Shown here in pieces: positions 41,539 through 49,530 of a stretch of DNA of 64,000 bases. The position numbers were made by a program, and so were the translations under genes. Numbering within the stretch: the stretch's first letter is position 1; every line of letters begins with the position of its first letter. Below the pieces are notes generated by a model that was given only the letters and a program-made list of their open reading frames with translations, had not been told where the DNA came from and searched no databases. Origin of the DNA: Gemmobacter sp. (GTDB lineage: Bacteria; Pseudomonadota; Alphaproteobacteria; Rhodobacterales; Rhodobacteraceae); the NCBI RefSeq assembly GCF_034676705.1, contig NZ_JAUCBS010000013.1:3266501-3330500 (forward strand), read 5' to 3'.

Positions 41539-42315
41539 GTGCTTCAGATCGAGATGCTCACGGTTGACCGCCTGGTCCCCTACATCCGCAACGCCCGGAC
41601 CCACAGCGAGGATCAGATTGCGCAGATTGCGGCCTCGATCGCCGAGTTCGGTTTCACCAATCCGATCCTGATCGGCGAGGACGAGGTGATCATCGCGGGT
41701 CACGGCCGTCTGATGGCTGCCAAGGCGCTGGGCCTGACCGAAGTGCCGGTGATCGTGCTGGACCATCTGACTGAGGCCCAGCGTCGGGCACTGGTGATCG
41801 CCGACAACCGCATCGCCGAAAACGCTGGGTGGGACGACGACCTCCTGCGGTCGGAACTGGCGGCGCTGCGCGAGGCGGATTTCGATCTGGACCTGATCGG
41901 CTTCGACGAGACCGAACTCGACGAGATCATGGCCGGGTTTGAAGGCTTCGGGATGGGAGGCGGCGACGGTGACGCCCAGGGCGAAAGCACCGGCGGCGGC
42001 GCGGCTGTCCCTGCCCCCTCGGCGAACCTCGCAGAACGCTTCGGCATCCCGCCCTTCTCGGTCTTCGAGGCACGCAAGGGCTGGTGGCAGGATCGCAAGC
42101 GCGCCTGGCTGGATCTGGGTATTCGCTCCGAACTCGGCCGCGGGGCTGCGCCGGGCGGTGCGCCCCGCCCCCTCGATCGCGGCTGGTCCGGTGAGAAATC
42201 CTTCCCCGCTGTCCCCGGCATGGGCACCGCCGATCCTGCGCCGATCCACAAGGACATCGACCACTATCGTCACAAGGAAGGCAAGCGCGCCCGCAAGGAG
42301 GCCGCCCATGGCTAA
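41539..42315 (+). CDS. ParB-like nuclease domain protein
   Basis: 258 residues from GTG at 41539. The N-terminal ParB/Srx-like domain reads VDRLVPYIRNARTHSEDQIAQI, GFTNPILI, IIAGHGRLMAAKALG (GHGR in place of GERR/GEHR) and IADNRIAEN. Proteins of this class occur as the N-terminal partner of phage DNA methyltransferases, often fused; here the methyltransferase is the next gene, overlapping by eight bases. The C-terminal part is acidic, then has a PPFSVFEARKGWWQDRKRAW segment common before methyltransferase domains. Likely guides or regulates the methyltransferase. Confidence 0.82.
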   Translation: MLQIEMLTVDRLVPYIRNARTHSEDQIAQIAASIAEFGFTNPILIGEDEVIIAGHGRLMAAKALGLTEVPVIVLDHLTEAQRRALVIADNRIAENAGWDDDLLRSELAALREADFDLDLIGFDETELDEIMAGFEGFGMGGGDGDAQGESTGGGAAVPAPSANLAERFGIPPFSVFEARKGWWQDRKRAWLDLGIRSELGRGAAPGGAPRPLDRGWSGEKSFPAVPGMGTADPAPIHKDIDHYRHKEGKRARKEAAHG

Positions 42316-43276
42316 AGGCCCCGCCCGCACCTTCGGCCAAGACCTGATGCGCGGCGAGCATGTCGTCGGCGCTGGGCAACTCGGCCCGCAGAATGGCGGG
42401 GTGCTCATGCCGTCGCACACCTCGGGCGATCCGTCTTTCTACGCCAAGAAGCGCGCCAAGGAGGCAGAACTCGGACGGGAACTGACGACAGAGGAATTCC
42501 TTGCCGACCATTACGCCGCCTCCGATGCGCCCACGGCTTCGGGCACGTCGATCTTCGACCCCGTCCTGTGCGAAATCGCCTATCGCTGGTTCTGCCCGCC
42601 GGGCGGCATGGTGCTGGACCCCTTCGCCGGTGGCTCAGTGCGCGGCATCGTAGCCGCCCGCCTTGGGCGGCCTTACGTCGGGATCGAACTCCGCGCCGAA
42701 CAGGTGGCCGCGAACCAGGCGCAGGCCGATCTGGCGGGCGACCCGGCCCCGCGCTGGATCGCCGGGGATAGCCGCGATCTGGCCAGGCTGGCCGCTGGCA
42801 TCGAGGCCGATCTGGTGTTCAGCTGCCCGCCCTACTGGAACCTTGAACGCTATTCCGATGACCCCTCGGACCTTTCCACCATGCCCCTGGCAGACTTCCT
42901 GAAGGCTCAGGGCGAGATCATCGCCCAGGCCGTCGCCCGCCTGCGGCCGAACCGCTTCGCCGTCTGGGTGATCGGAGATGTCCGCGATGCCGACGGGTTC
43001 TTCGTCAACCTGCCCGGCCTGACGGTCGAAGCCTTCGAGGCCGCGGGCGCCCGGTTCTACAACGATGCGATCCTCGTCACCGCTGTTGGCTCGCTGCCGA
43101 TCCGCGTCGGTCGCCAGTTCACTGCCGCCCGCAAGCTCGGCCGGACCCACCAGAACGTGCTGGTGTTCTGCAAAGGCGATCCCCGCAAAGCGACCGAGGC
43201 CTGCGGGCCGGTGGAGTTCGGCGAAATCGAAGGGCCGGACACCGACGACGAAACCGATCCGGAGGACGACCAATGA
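42308..43276 (+). CDS. Phage DNA methyltransferase (N6-adenine/N4-cytosine type)
   Basis: 322 residues. Motif I DPFAGGSVRG is near residue 100 and motif IV SCPPYWNLE near 175, in the order I before IV. The conserved FDPVLCEIAYRWFCPPGG stretch precedes motif I, as in phage ParB-methyltransferase proteins. SCPPY rather than DPPY suggests N4-cytosine or relaxed N6-adenine specificity; this cannot be decided. It overlaps the ParB-like gene before and the PLP-like gene after. It would protect phage DNA from host restriction. Confidence 0.85.
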   Translation: MAKGPARTFGQDLMRGEHVVGAGQLGPQNGGVLMPSHTSGDPSFYAKKRAKEAELGRELTTEEFLADHYAASDAPTASGTSIFDPVLCEIAYRWFCPPGGMVLDPFAGGSVRGIVAARLGRPYVGIELRAEQVAANQAQADLAGDPAPRWIAGDSRDLARLAAGIEADLVFSCPPYWNLERYSDDPSDLSTMPLADFLKAQGEIIAQAVARLRPNRFAVWVIGDVRDADGFFVNLPGLTVEAFEAAGARFYNDAILVTAVGSLPIRVGRQFTAARKLGRTHQNVLVFCKGDPRKATEACGPVEFGEIEGPDTDDETDPEDDQ

Positions 43277-43977
43277 CTGCCCCGATCCTCGAAATGCACC
43301 ACGGCATTACCGTTGTCCGCGACGATCTCTTCCCCGGCGGCACCAAGGCCCGCTTCATCGCGCAGGTCTTCGACGGAGTGCACGAGGCGGTCTATGCCAG
43401 CCCGCCCGAAGGAGGGGCCCAGACCGCCATCGCAACCGTCGCCAGGCGCCTTGGCAAGCGCGCCACGATCTTCGTCGCAGCCCGCACCCGGCCGCATCCC
43501 CGCACGCTTGAGGCCGCCCGTCTTGGCGCGAAGGTCGTGCCGATCAGCCCGGGCTATCTGTCGGTCGTGCAATCCCGCGCCCGGGAATACTGCCGCAACA
43601 CCGGCGCCAGCCTGATCCCCTTCGGCGCCGAAATCCCCGGCGCGGTCGAAGCTATCGCCGCCGCCGCCCGTCTGGCCGTTTTCGATCCCGAAGAGGTCTG
43701 GTGCGCCGCCGGTTCCGGCGTCCTTGCCCGCGGCCTTGCCGCCGCCTGGCCGAAAGCCCGCCGCCACGTCGTACAGATCGGCCGCGACCTCACCCCGCGC
43801 GAGGTCGCCGGGGCCACGATCCACGTCCACCCCCGCAAGTTCAGCGACCGCGCCGCGCTGGGTGCCCCGTTCCCAGCCGATCCGCACTACGACGCAAAGG
43901 CTTGGGAGCTATGCCTCGCCAAGCGAGGGCCGGGGCGGGTGCTGTTCTGGAACGTCGCGCCGCTGGCGTGGGGATAA
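43273..43977 (+). CDS. Fold-type II PLP-enzyme-like phage protein
   Basis: 234 residues. It looks like the ACC deaminase/D-cysteine desulfhydrase class: FPGGTKARF places Lys25 where GGNKxR carries the PLP lysine, then YASPPEGGAQTAIATVARRLG, PISPGYLSVVQSRAREYC and CAAGSGVLARGLAAAWP as a phosphate-binding glycine loop. It is shorter than the enzymes (about 330), so it may be a reduced or repurposed fold. It starts inside the methyltransferase stop. The link to a methyltransferase suggests a role in DNA modification, which is inference. Confidence 0.6.
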   Translation: MTAPILEMHHGITVVRDDLFPGGTKARFIAQVFDGVHEAVYASPPEGGAQTAIATVARRLGKRATIFVAARTRPHPRTLEAARLGAKVVPISPGYLSVVQSRAREYCRNTGASLIPFGAEIPGAVEAIAAAARLAVFDPEEVWCAAGSGVLARGLAAAWPKARRHVVQIGRDLTPREVAGATIHVHPRKFSDRAALGAPFPADPHYDAKAWELCLAKRGPGRVLFWNVAPLAWG

Positions 43978-44099
43978 GCTGAGGAAAATCTGGCCGTTGC
44001 CTGGCAGACTCAGTTGGCGGGAAACGTCCAGCCTCACGCTGCAACGCCTCGTCAAGACGTTCGTTCTATCCTATATTCCTACCCTAGGGAGAAAACGCC

Positions 44100-44840
44100 G
44101 TGGAATATCGATTTCACATTGATGATAGCTTCAAGCCCGCGACCATACCGATGGAGCGGCTTGGGGAGTATATCAAGGCGTTGGCCCAATTGATGGGCGA
44201 GACCGGTTCGGTCCATCTCGATAGAGTGACCGAAGGATCGGTCGTCCTGCATGCTGCCATCGATCAACCTGCGCAAGTCAAAGTGCGTGATCGAGTGAGC
44301 GGCCTCAGAGGCAAGACGACCAGTAAAGAGGTGGCCCGCGCGTTCGGGGTGTTGGACGACATGCTGCGAAAGGACAACGCGACTGGGCGACTGGTTGAGG
44401 TTGGTGGGCAAGTTGTCATCCCTTTTCCCGGGCGCAACCGGCCGGAACCGGTTGTCTTTGGTCCATTCAAGCAAGACGGCACGCTTGAAGGGCAGGTCAT
44501 TCGCGTCGGGGGCAAAGATGATACGATACCCGTTCACCTTCGCGACGGTGCGGTCGTCCACACAGGGTTGAACGCGACAGAAGATGTTGCTCGGCGGATC
44601 GCACAACACCTCTTGGGTCCGACTGTCCGCGTTCATGGGACTGGCACTTGGCTTCGTGAGGGTGACGGAACCTGGCAGCTGAAAAGCTTTCGCATCAACG
44701 ATTTTGAACTCTTGGACGAAACCCCGCTCGATGGGGTGGTCGCAAGGCTTCGCGCTGTTCGTGGCAGCGGTTGGGGCGAAGTGCCTGATCCGGTCCGTGA
44801 ACTTCTGGAAGATCGTCAAGGAGGCACTGACCGCCATTGA
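44100..44840 (+). CDS. Unknown protein paired with PIN-domain gene
   Basis: 246 residues. The GTG start has AGGGAG upstream. The N-terminal half is alpha/beta with IPMERLGEYIKALAQLMGE, and the centre has beta strands (VVFGPFKQDGTLEGQVIRVGG). No family is recognised. The stop overlaps the TTG start of the PIN protein by four bases, so the two are coupled. A toxin-antitoxin or abortive-infection pair carried by the prophage is possible. The protein is larger than usual antitoxins. Confidence 0.65.
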   Translation: MEYRFHIDDSFKPATIPMERLGEYIKALAQLMGETGSVHLDRVTEGSVVLHAAIDQPAQVKVRDRVSGLRGKTTSKEVARAFGVLDDMLRKDNATGRLVEVGGQVVIPFPGRNRPEPVVFGPFKQDGTLEGQVIRVGGKDDTIPVHLRDGAVVHTGLNATEDVARRIAQHLLGPTVRVHGTGTWLREGDGTWQLKSFRINDFELLDETPLDGVVARLRAVRGSGWGEVPDPVRELLEDRQGGTDRH

Positions 44841-45406
44841 TCGCCGTATTTGACGCCAGTGTATTGATATTCCTGTTCGAAAAGGACGCTTCCGGCCCTC
44901 TTGATCCTGCGACGGGCCTTCCGGTCGCAAGGTGCTATGACCGTGTGAACCATCTCGTTGAAACCCTCACCCGAGATCGGGCGAAGATCATCATTCCGAC
45001 ACCGTCTTTGGCAGAAATTCTCGTCAAGGCGGGTGCAGCGGGACCTGAGTGGCTACGGCTCATTAGCGAAAATCGCTACATCCGGGTTTCATCATTCGAT
45101 CTGCGCGCAGCAGTCGAGTTTGCTGCGATGCAGCGTGAACGTAAGCTGACTGGGATAAAGAGCGCCGAGCCGAGGCAGAAGGCCAAGTTTGACGACCAGA
45201 TCGTTGCGATAGCCAAAGTCGAAGGCGCCGATGTAATTTATTCGTCAGATGATGGGCTAGCCAAGTCCGCACCGCCCGCCATCGAAGTTATTGGTCTCAC
45301 TGGGCTTCAGCTGCCTCCAGAAGACCCACAGATGCAACTACGACTGGAAGAAAGCTCGACGCGCGAAGAAGGTGATCCCAGCAAATCTGGCAACGTGGCC
45401 AAATAG
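44837..45406 (+). CDS. PIN-domain protein
   Basis: 189 residues, TTG start. IAVFDASVLIFLFEKD gives the first PIN acidic residue, IIIPTPSLAEILVKAG the second, and KAKFDDQIVAIAKVEGADVIYSSDDGLAK the last two (D-x-x-I and S-D-D). These match PIN ribonucleases. The usual small antitoxin is replaced by the 246-residue partner upstream. Likely a cargo toxin or RNase of the prophage. Confidence 0.8.
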   Translation: MIAVFDASVLIFLFEKDASGPLDPATGLPVARCYDRVNHLVETLTRDRAKIIIPTPSLAEILVKAGAAGPEWLRLISENRYIRVSSFDLRAAVEFAAMQRERKLTGIKSAEPRQKAKFDDQIVAIAKVEGADVIYSSDDGLAKSAPPAIEVIGLTGLQLPPEDPQMQLRLEESSTREEGDPSKSGNVAK

Positions 45407-45457
45407 TCAGCGGGCACGAGGCAGGATCACGCGTCAGGTTTCGCGCGGGTAGTTAAG

Positions 45458-45793
45458 CTAGTGCAGCATATCCCCCAGCCCAACCGCCTCGAACGCTGCC
45501 TTCAGCGCCGGATCGAAGCCTGGATCGATCCGAGCCGGGCCGTATCCGTGATCCCGGTTCCAGTGATCGATCTCGCGCAGGGTAGCGGCGAACTCCGCGT
45601 CGGTGTCGCAGACGGTGCGGGTGACATCGCCTTCGGCGAAGTTGAGGATGGTTCGCTCGGCGGGCGACTCCCATGTGCCGAACCACGAGGCGTCCTGCGC
45701 GGTATCGACCTGCGCCCATCCCCGGGCGCAGGTGCAGAGGTCGAAGTCGTAGCGATAGCGGTCACCGGGCTCAAAGCTGCGGATGATTTTCAT
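45458..45793 (-). CDS. Hypothetical protein
   Basis: 111 residues: MKIIRSFEPGDRYRYDFDLCT then CARGWAQVDTAQDASWFGTW. It is small and alpha/beta in look with no motif recognised. The ATG overlaps the stop of the gene at 45790. The upstream half resembles proteins found on plasmids beside DUF2958-type genes. One of three minus-strand genes facing the terminase operon. Confidence 0.65.
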   Translation of the reverse strand: MKIIRSFEPGDRYRYDFDLCTCARGWAQVDTAQDASWFGTWESPAERTILNFAEGDVTRTVCDTDAEFAATLREIDHWNRDHGYGPARIDPGFDPALKAAFEAVGLGDMLH

Positions 45794-46419
45794 GCCCGGC
45801 CCTCCCGGGCCTCGATCGCCAGCACGGCGAGGTCGCGGTAGCGGGCCAGCGCCTTGGGGCTGGACGAGACTGGGTTGATCGGGATGGCGCGCAGGCCGGT
45901 GGCGTCGGCCTTTCCGGCCAGTTCCACCAGCGCGGCGAGTTTTGCCCGGAAACGGGCGTGGGTCGGCGCGGAGAAGTCGGGCGGCGGGGGAAGTTCGCCC
46001 TGCCGGGCCTTTGCCTCGACGTCGGCATCCCGGCGTCGGCGCGGTGCGCTGGGCGCGGCGGCCGGTTCTGACTGGTTTTCGGTCGCCTCAACGATCGTCG
46101 CGGCGGCGGGCTCAGTTTCGACAACTGGGGCCGGTTCGATGGTCGCTTCCGGCGCCTTCGGGAGCGCCGCTGGTTCTTCCGCTGCGTCCGGCTCGCAGGC
46201 GTCGATCTCGGCGACCAGCCGCCCCTCGGCAGTCTCGAAGCCCGGAGCGGTCAGGATCGCCTTGATCGCCCTGGGTGCCCGTTCGGCGCCGATCTTGGTG
46301 GCCAGCAGGCGTTCGAACCGTTCGGCTGCGGCGGCCACGCTGGCGCTGCGCCCCAAGGGGGCCTCGCTCAAGCGCTGGGCGAGGCGATTGATCTGGACGG
46401 CGGAGAGGTTGGTGAACAT
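45790..46419 (-). CDS. Hypothetical Ala/Pro/Glu-rich protein
   Basis: 209 residues. The N-terminal 65 residues are helical (INRLAQRLSEAPLGRSASVAAAAERFERLL), then a glutamate/alanine/proline-rich linker of about 70, then a short helical domain with HARFRAKLAALVEL. No motif is recognised. It overlaps the 111-aa gene by four bases. Possibly DNA-binding, with the linker suggesting a flexible two-part protein. Confidence 0.65.
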   Translation of the reverse strand: MFTNLSAVQINRLAQRLSEAPLGRSASVAAAAERFERLLATKIGAERAPRAIKAILTAPGFETAEGRLVAEIDACEPDAAEEPAALPKAPEATIEPAPVVETEPAAATIVEATENQSEPAAAPSAPRRRRDADVEAKARQGELPPPPDFSAPTHARFRAKLAALVELAGKADATGLRAIPINPVSSSPKALARYRDLAVLAIEAREGRA

Positions 46420-46430
46420 CGGGGCCTCCT

Positions 46431-46652
46431 TCAGGCGTTCTTGATGTGGGCGGAGCGGCCTTCGGCGGTGACCGCGTAAATCATCGTGCGGCTGTCGCCG
46501 AACGTGGCGGCAAAGGCCTCAGCCTGATCGATCCGGTCGAACCGGGCGCGGATGCGGGTCGCGGGTTTGGACCCGCGGCAGGCGATGAAATGGTCGGCGG
46601 CGGCGAGGCAATTGGCCTCAAAGCCGGTGATGGCGTGGGTCTTGGCGGGCAT
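46431..46652 (-). CDS. Small hypothetical protein
   Basis: 73 residues. ATG at 46652 has GGAGG upstream. MPAKTHAITGFEANCLAAADH, then ATRIRARFDRIDQAEAFAATFG. A small fold of the type seen next to anti-restriction genes on mobile elements. First gene of the minus-strand trio and convergent to none. Function unknown. Confidence 0.65.
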   Translation of the reverse strand: MPAKTHAITGFEANCLAAADHFIACRGSKPATRIRARFDRIDQAEAFAATFGDSRTMIYAVTAEGRSAHIKNA

Positions 46653-46743
46653 CGGAAACCTCCGTTTCAAGGTGTCGCAGACATTGCCGAGACCGCCCGA
46701 AGAGCAAGTCCAAATCACTGACTTAATTGGAGAATGTCGCAAG

Positions 46744-47352
46744 ATGGGGCTGTCGCGGCGCGCTTATGCGGCCTTGCGCGGGGTACATGAAAGCGCCGTG
46801 CGCAAGGCCATCGCCACGGGGCGGATCACGACCGAGGCCGACGGCACGATCGACGCCACCAAGGCCGATGCGATGTGGGATGCGTCCACCGATCCGGCGA
46901 AACAGCGCGGCGCCCATGCCCGGGATCTGAGCCGGGGCACGGCCGCCGCGACGCGGGCGGTCGCGGGGACCAAGGCGGTGCCGCGGCAGGCCTTTGCGGC
47001 CGTGGCCGAGACCCTTACCGAGGCCGGGGCCGATCCTGGCGGCGCCAGTGCCGAGGGGGGCGAGGTGTCCTTCGTCAAAGCCCGGATGGCGAATGAGGTG
47101 CTGAAGGCCCAGACCGCCCGGGTGCGGTTGCAGAAGATGAAGGGCGAGGTCGTCGATCGCGCCCGCGCCACGGCGATGGTCTTCGATCTGGCACGGCGTG
47201 AACGGGATGCCTGGCTGAACTGGCCGCCCCGTGTGGCGGCCGACATCGCCGCCGAACTTGGGGCCGAGCCTCACGCCGTGGAACAGGTGCTGATGCGTTA
47301 CCTGCGCCGCCATCTGGCGGAGATGTCGGAGGTCAAGGTTGAACTTCGCTAG
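46744..47352 (+). CDS. Terminase small subunit (Nu1-like)
   Basis: 202 residues. The N-terminal winged-helix reads LSRRAYAALRGVHESAVRKAIATGRI, as in Nu1/DNA-packaging proteins. The C-terminal coiled coil (SFVKARMANEVLKAQTARVRLQKMKGE, split) dimerises and meets the large subunit. ATG at 46744 has GGAG upstream. It overlaps the large subunit by 14 bases. It binds the packaging site (cos or pac). Confidence 0.85.
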   Translation: MGLSRRAYAALRGVHESAVRKAIATGRITTEADGTIDATKADAMWDASTDPAKQRGAHARDLSRGTAAATRAVAGTKAVPRQAFAAVAETLTEAGADPGGASAEGGEVSFVKARMANEVLKAQTARVRLQKMKGEVVDRARATAMVFDLARRERDAWLNWPPRVAADIAAELGAEPHAVEQVLMRYLRRHLAEMSEVKVELR

Positions 47353-49321
47353 CTTCGAGGGGGCCGAGGATATCGCCGTCGCCTGGGCTCGGGGTCTGGC
47401 GCCCGATCCGGCGCAGACAGTCGCCGAATGGGCCGACCGGCACCGCATCCTTTCGTCACGGGCGGCATCGGAGGCTGGGCCCTATCGCACCAGCCGGACA
47501 CCTTACCTAAAGGCGATCATGGAAGCCCTGTCGCCCAACAACCCGGCCCAGCGGGTGGTGTTCATGAAGTCGGCGCAGGTTGGGGCGACCGAGGCCGGAA
47601 ACAACTGGATCGGCTTTTGCATCCACCGCGCCCCGGGCCCGATCCTGGCGGTGCAACCGACAACCGATCTGGCCAAGCGCCTCAGCCAGCAGCGGATCGA
47701 ACCCCTGATTGAGGAAAGCCCCGATCTGCGGGCTTTGGTGCTGCCCGCCCGGTCGCGCGATGCCGGAAACACGGTGTTGGCCAAGCGTTTCCCCGGCGGC
47801 CAGTTGGTGCTGACCGGGGCGAACTCGGCCGTGGGTCTGCGGTCGATGCCTGCGCGCTGGCTGTTTCTGGACGAGGTCGACGCCTATCCGGGCGACCTTG
47901 AGGGCGAGGGCGATCCGGTGGCGCTGGCCGAGGCCCGCACCGACAGCTTCGGCCACCGCAAGAAAATCTTCCTGGCCTCGACGCCCACGATCAAGGGCCT
48001 CAGCCGGATCGAGCGGGAGTTCGAATTGACCGACCAGCGCCGCTATCACGTGCCCTGCCCACATTGCGGCGGGCTGCAATGGCTGAAGTTCGAGCGGCTG
48101 CGCTGGGAGAAAGGACGGCCGGATACGGCAGCTTACCTCTGCGAGCACTGCGAGGCGCCGATCGCAGAACGGCACAAGACGTGGATGATGGACGAGGAGA
48201 ACGGGGCCGATTGGCTGGCGACGGCTGCGCCAGACGTGCAGGCCTCGGCCGAGACTGCGGGCGTGATCGGGTTCCATATCTCGGGGCTCTACTCGCCGCT
48301 CGGGTGGTTGTCTTGGGAGGAGATCGCGCGGCGCTGGGATCAGGCGCAGGGCAACGACTCCGCCCTGAAAACCGTGAAGAACACCGTCCTCGGGGAAACC
48401 TGGGCGGAACGCGGCGAGGCGCCGGATTGGCAGCGGCTTTATGAACGCCGCGAGGATTGGCAATTGGGGCGGGCGCCTTCCGGTGTGCTGATCCTGACGG
48501 CCGGGATCGACGTCCAGCGCGACCGGATTGAGATCGATGTCTGGGGCTGGGGGCGGAACTTGCGCTCTTGGCTCGTCGATCACGTTGTCCTTGAGGGCGA
48601 CACCGCCCGGGCCGAGGTCTGGGCCGATCTGAACGAGTTCCTCGGCATGACATGGGAACACGCCTCCGGCGCCCGGATGGCGCTGGCGCGGGTGGCGATC
48701 GACTCTGGCGACGGCGCCACGACGGATGCTGTTTATGCCTGGGTCCGGCACGCCGGGCATGGGCAGGTGATCGCGATCAAGGGCGTGGCGGGATTTGATC
48801 GATCGACGCCGGTCGACGGCCCCACATATGTCGAAACCACCGAAGGCGGTCGCAAGCTGCGCCGCGGGGTCCGGCTCTGGAAAGTGGCCGGTGCCGTGTT
48901 CAAGGCCGAGACCTACCGCTTCCTGCGTCTGGCAGCCCCGACCGACGAGGAACGCGCGGCCGGGGCCGACTGGGCCGCAGGCTTTGTCCATATCCCGAAA
49001 GGGACCACCGCCGAGTGGGTGAAGCAGCTGACCTCGGAGCAGCTCGTCACCCGCAAAACCCGCACCGGCTATCAGAAGCTGGAATGGGAACAGACCCGCG
49101 AGCGGAATGAGGCCCTCGACTGCCGGGTCTATGCCCGCGCCGCCGCCTGGCTGATGGGGATCGATCGCTGGGACAACGCGCGCTGGGAAGCGCTGGAAGA
49201 ACAGATCGGGCCTGCGAGGCCCGCCACCACCCCGGCCGGTCAGCCCGATCGGCCACAACCGCAATCTGCCCCGAAGCGGCCGATAGGCTGGCTCGGGCCC
49301 CGACGTGGAAAATGGCTCTGA
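47339..49321 (+). CDS. Terminase large subunit (GpA family)
   Basis: 660 residues, normal for GpA. The Walker A-like motif SAQVGATE is near 78-85, Walker B WLFLDEVDAY near 176, a zinc-type CPHCGG near 240 with a second CEHCEAP pair, and the nuclease domain begins at LTAGIDVQRDRIEI (Asp near 390) with VAIDSGDGATTDAVYAW later. It cuts and pumps phage DNA into the prohead. It is intact and at the head of the structural operon. Confidence 0.93.
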   Translation: MNFASFEGAEDIAVAWARGLAPDPAQTVAEWADRHRILSSRAASEAGPYRTSRTPYLKAIMEALSPNNPAQRVVFMKSAQVGATEAGNNWIGFCIHRAPGPILAVQPTTDLAKRLSQQRIEPLIEESPDLRALVLPARSRDAGNTVLAKRFPGGQLVLTGANSAVGLRSMPARWLFLDEVDAYPGDLEGEGDPVALAEARTDSFGHRKKIFLASTPTIKGLSRIEREFELTDQRRYHVPCPHCGGLQWLKFERLRWEKGRPDTAAYLCEHCEAPIAERHKTWMMDEENGADWLATAAPDVQASAETAGVIGFHISGLYSPLGWLSWEEIARRWDQAQGNDSALKTVKNTVLGETWAERGEAPDWQRLYERREDWQLGRAPSGVLILTAGIDVQRDRIEIDVWGWGRNLRSWLVDHVVLEGDTARAEVWADLNEFLGMTWEHASGARMALARVAIDSGDGATTDAVYAWVRHAGHGQVIAIKGVAGFDRSTPVDGPTYVETTEGGRKLRRGVRLWKVAGAVFKAETYRFLRLAAPTDEERAAGADWAAGFVHIPKGTTAEWVKQLTSEQLVTRKTRTGYQKLEWEQTRERNEALDCRVYARAAAWLMGIDRWDNARWEALEEQIGPARPATTPAGQPDRPQPQSAPKRPIGWLGPRRGKWL

Positions 49322-49530
49322 TGTCCTTCTCGCAAGCCGAACTTGATGCCCTGCGCCGGGCGTATGCTGCCGGAGCGTTGGTGGTGGAATACGATGGGCG
49401 CCGCCTGACCTATGGCAATGCGGCCGATCTTCTGGCCCGCATCCGCTTCATTGAGGGGCAGATGGCCAGCAGTTCCGGTGGGTCGCGTCCTGTCGCGGGC
49501 AAGGCCAGCTTCAGCCGGGGCCGCACATGA
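49321..49530 (+). CDS. gpW-like head-tail joining protein
   Basis: 69 residues. FSQAELDALRRAYAAGALVVEYDGRRLTY and LLARIRFIEGQM match lambda gpW in length and pattern (helix, beta hairpin with YDGRRLTY, helix). The ATG shares one base with the terminase stop. It completes the head before tail attachment. Confidence 0.85.
   Translation: MSFSQAELDALRRAYAAGALVVEYDGRRLTYGNAADLLARIRFIEGQMASSSGGSRPVAGKASFSRGRT

Noticed and set aside
47507..49264. A 585-codon open frame on the minus strand opposite the terminase large subunit
   Set aside because: It is an antisense shadow typical of high-GC genes. The plus-strand frame has clear terminase motifs and coupled neighbours.
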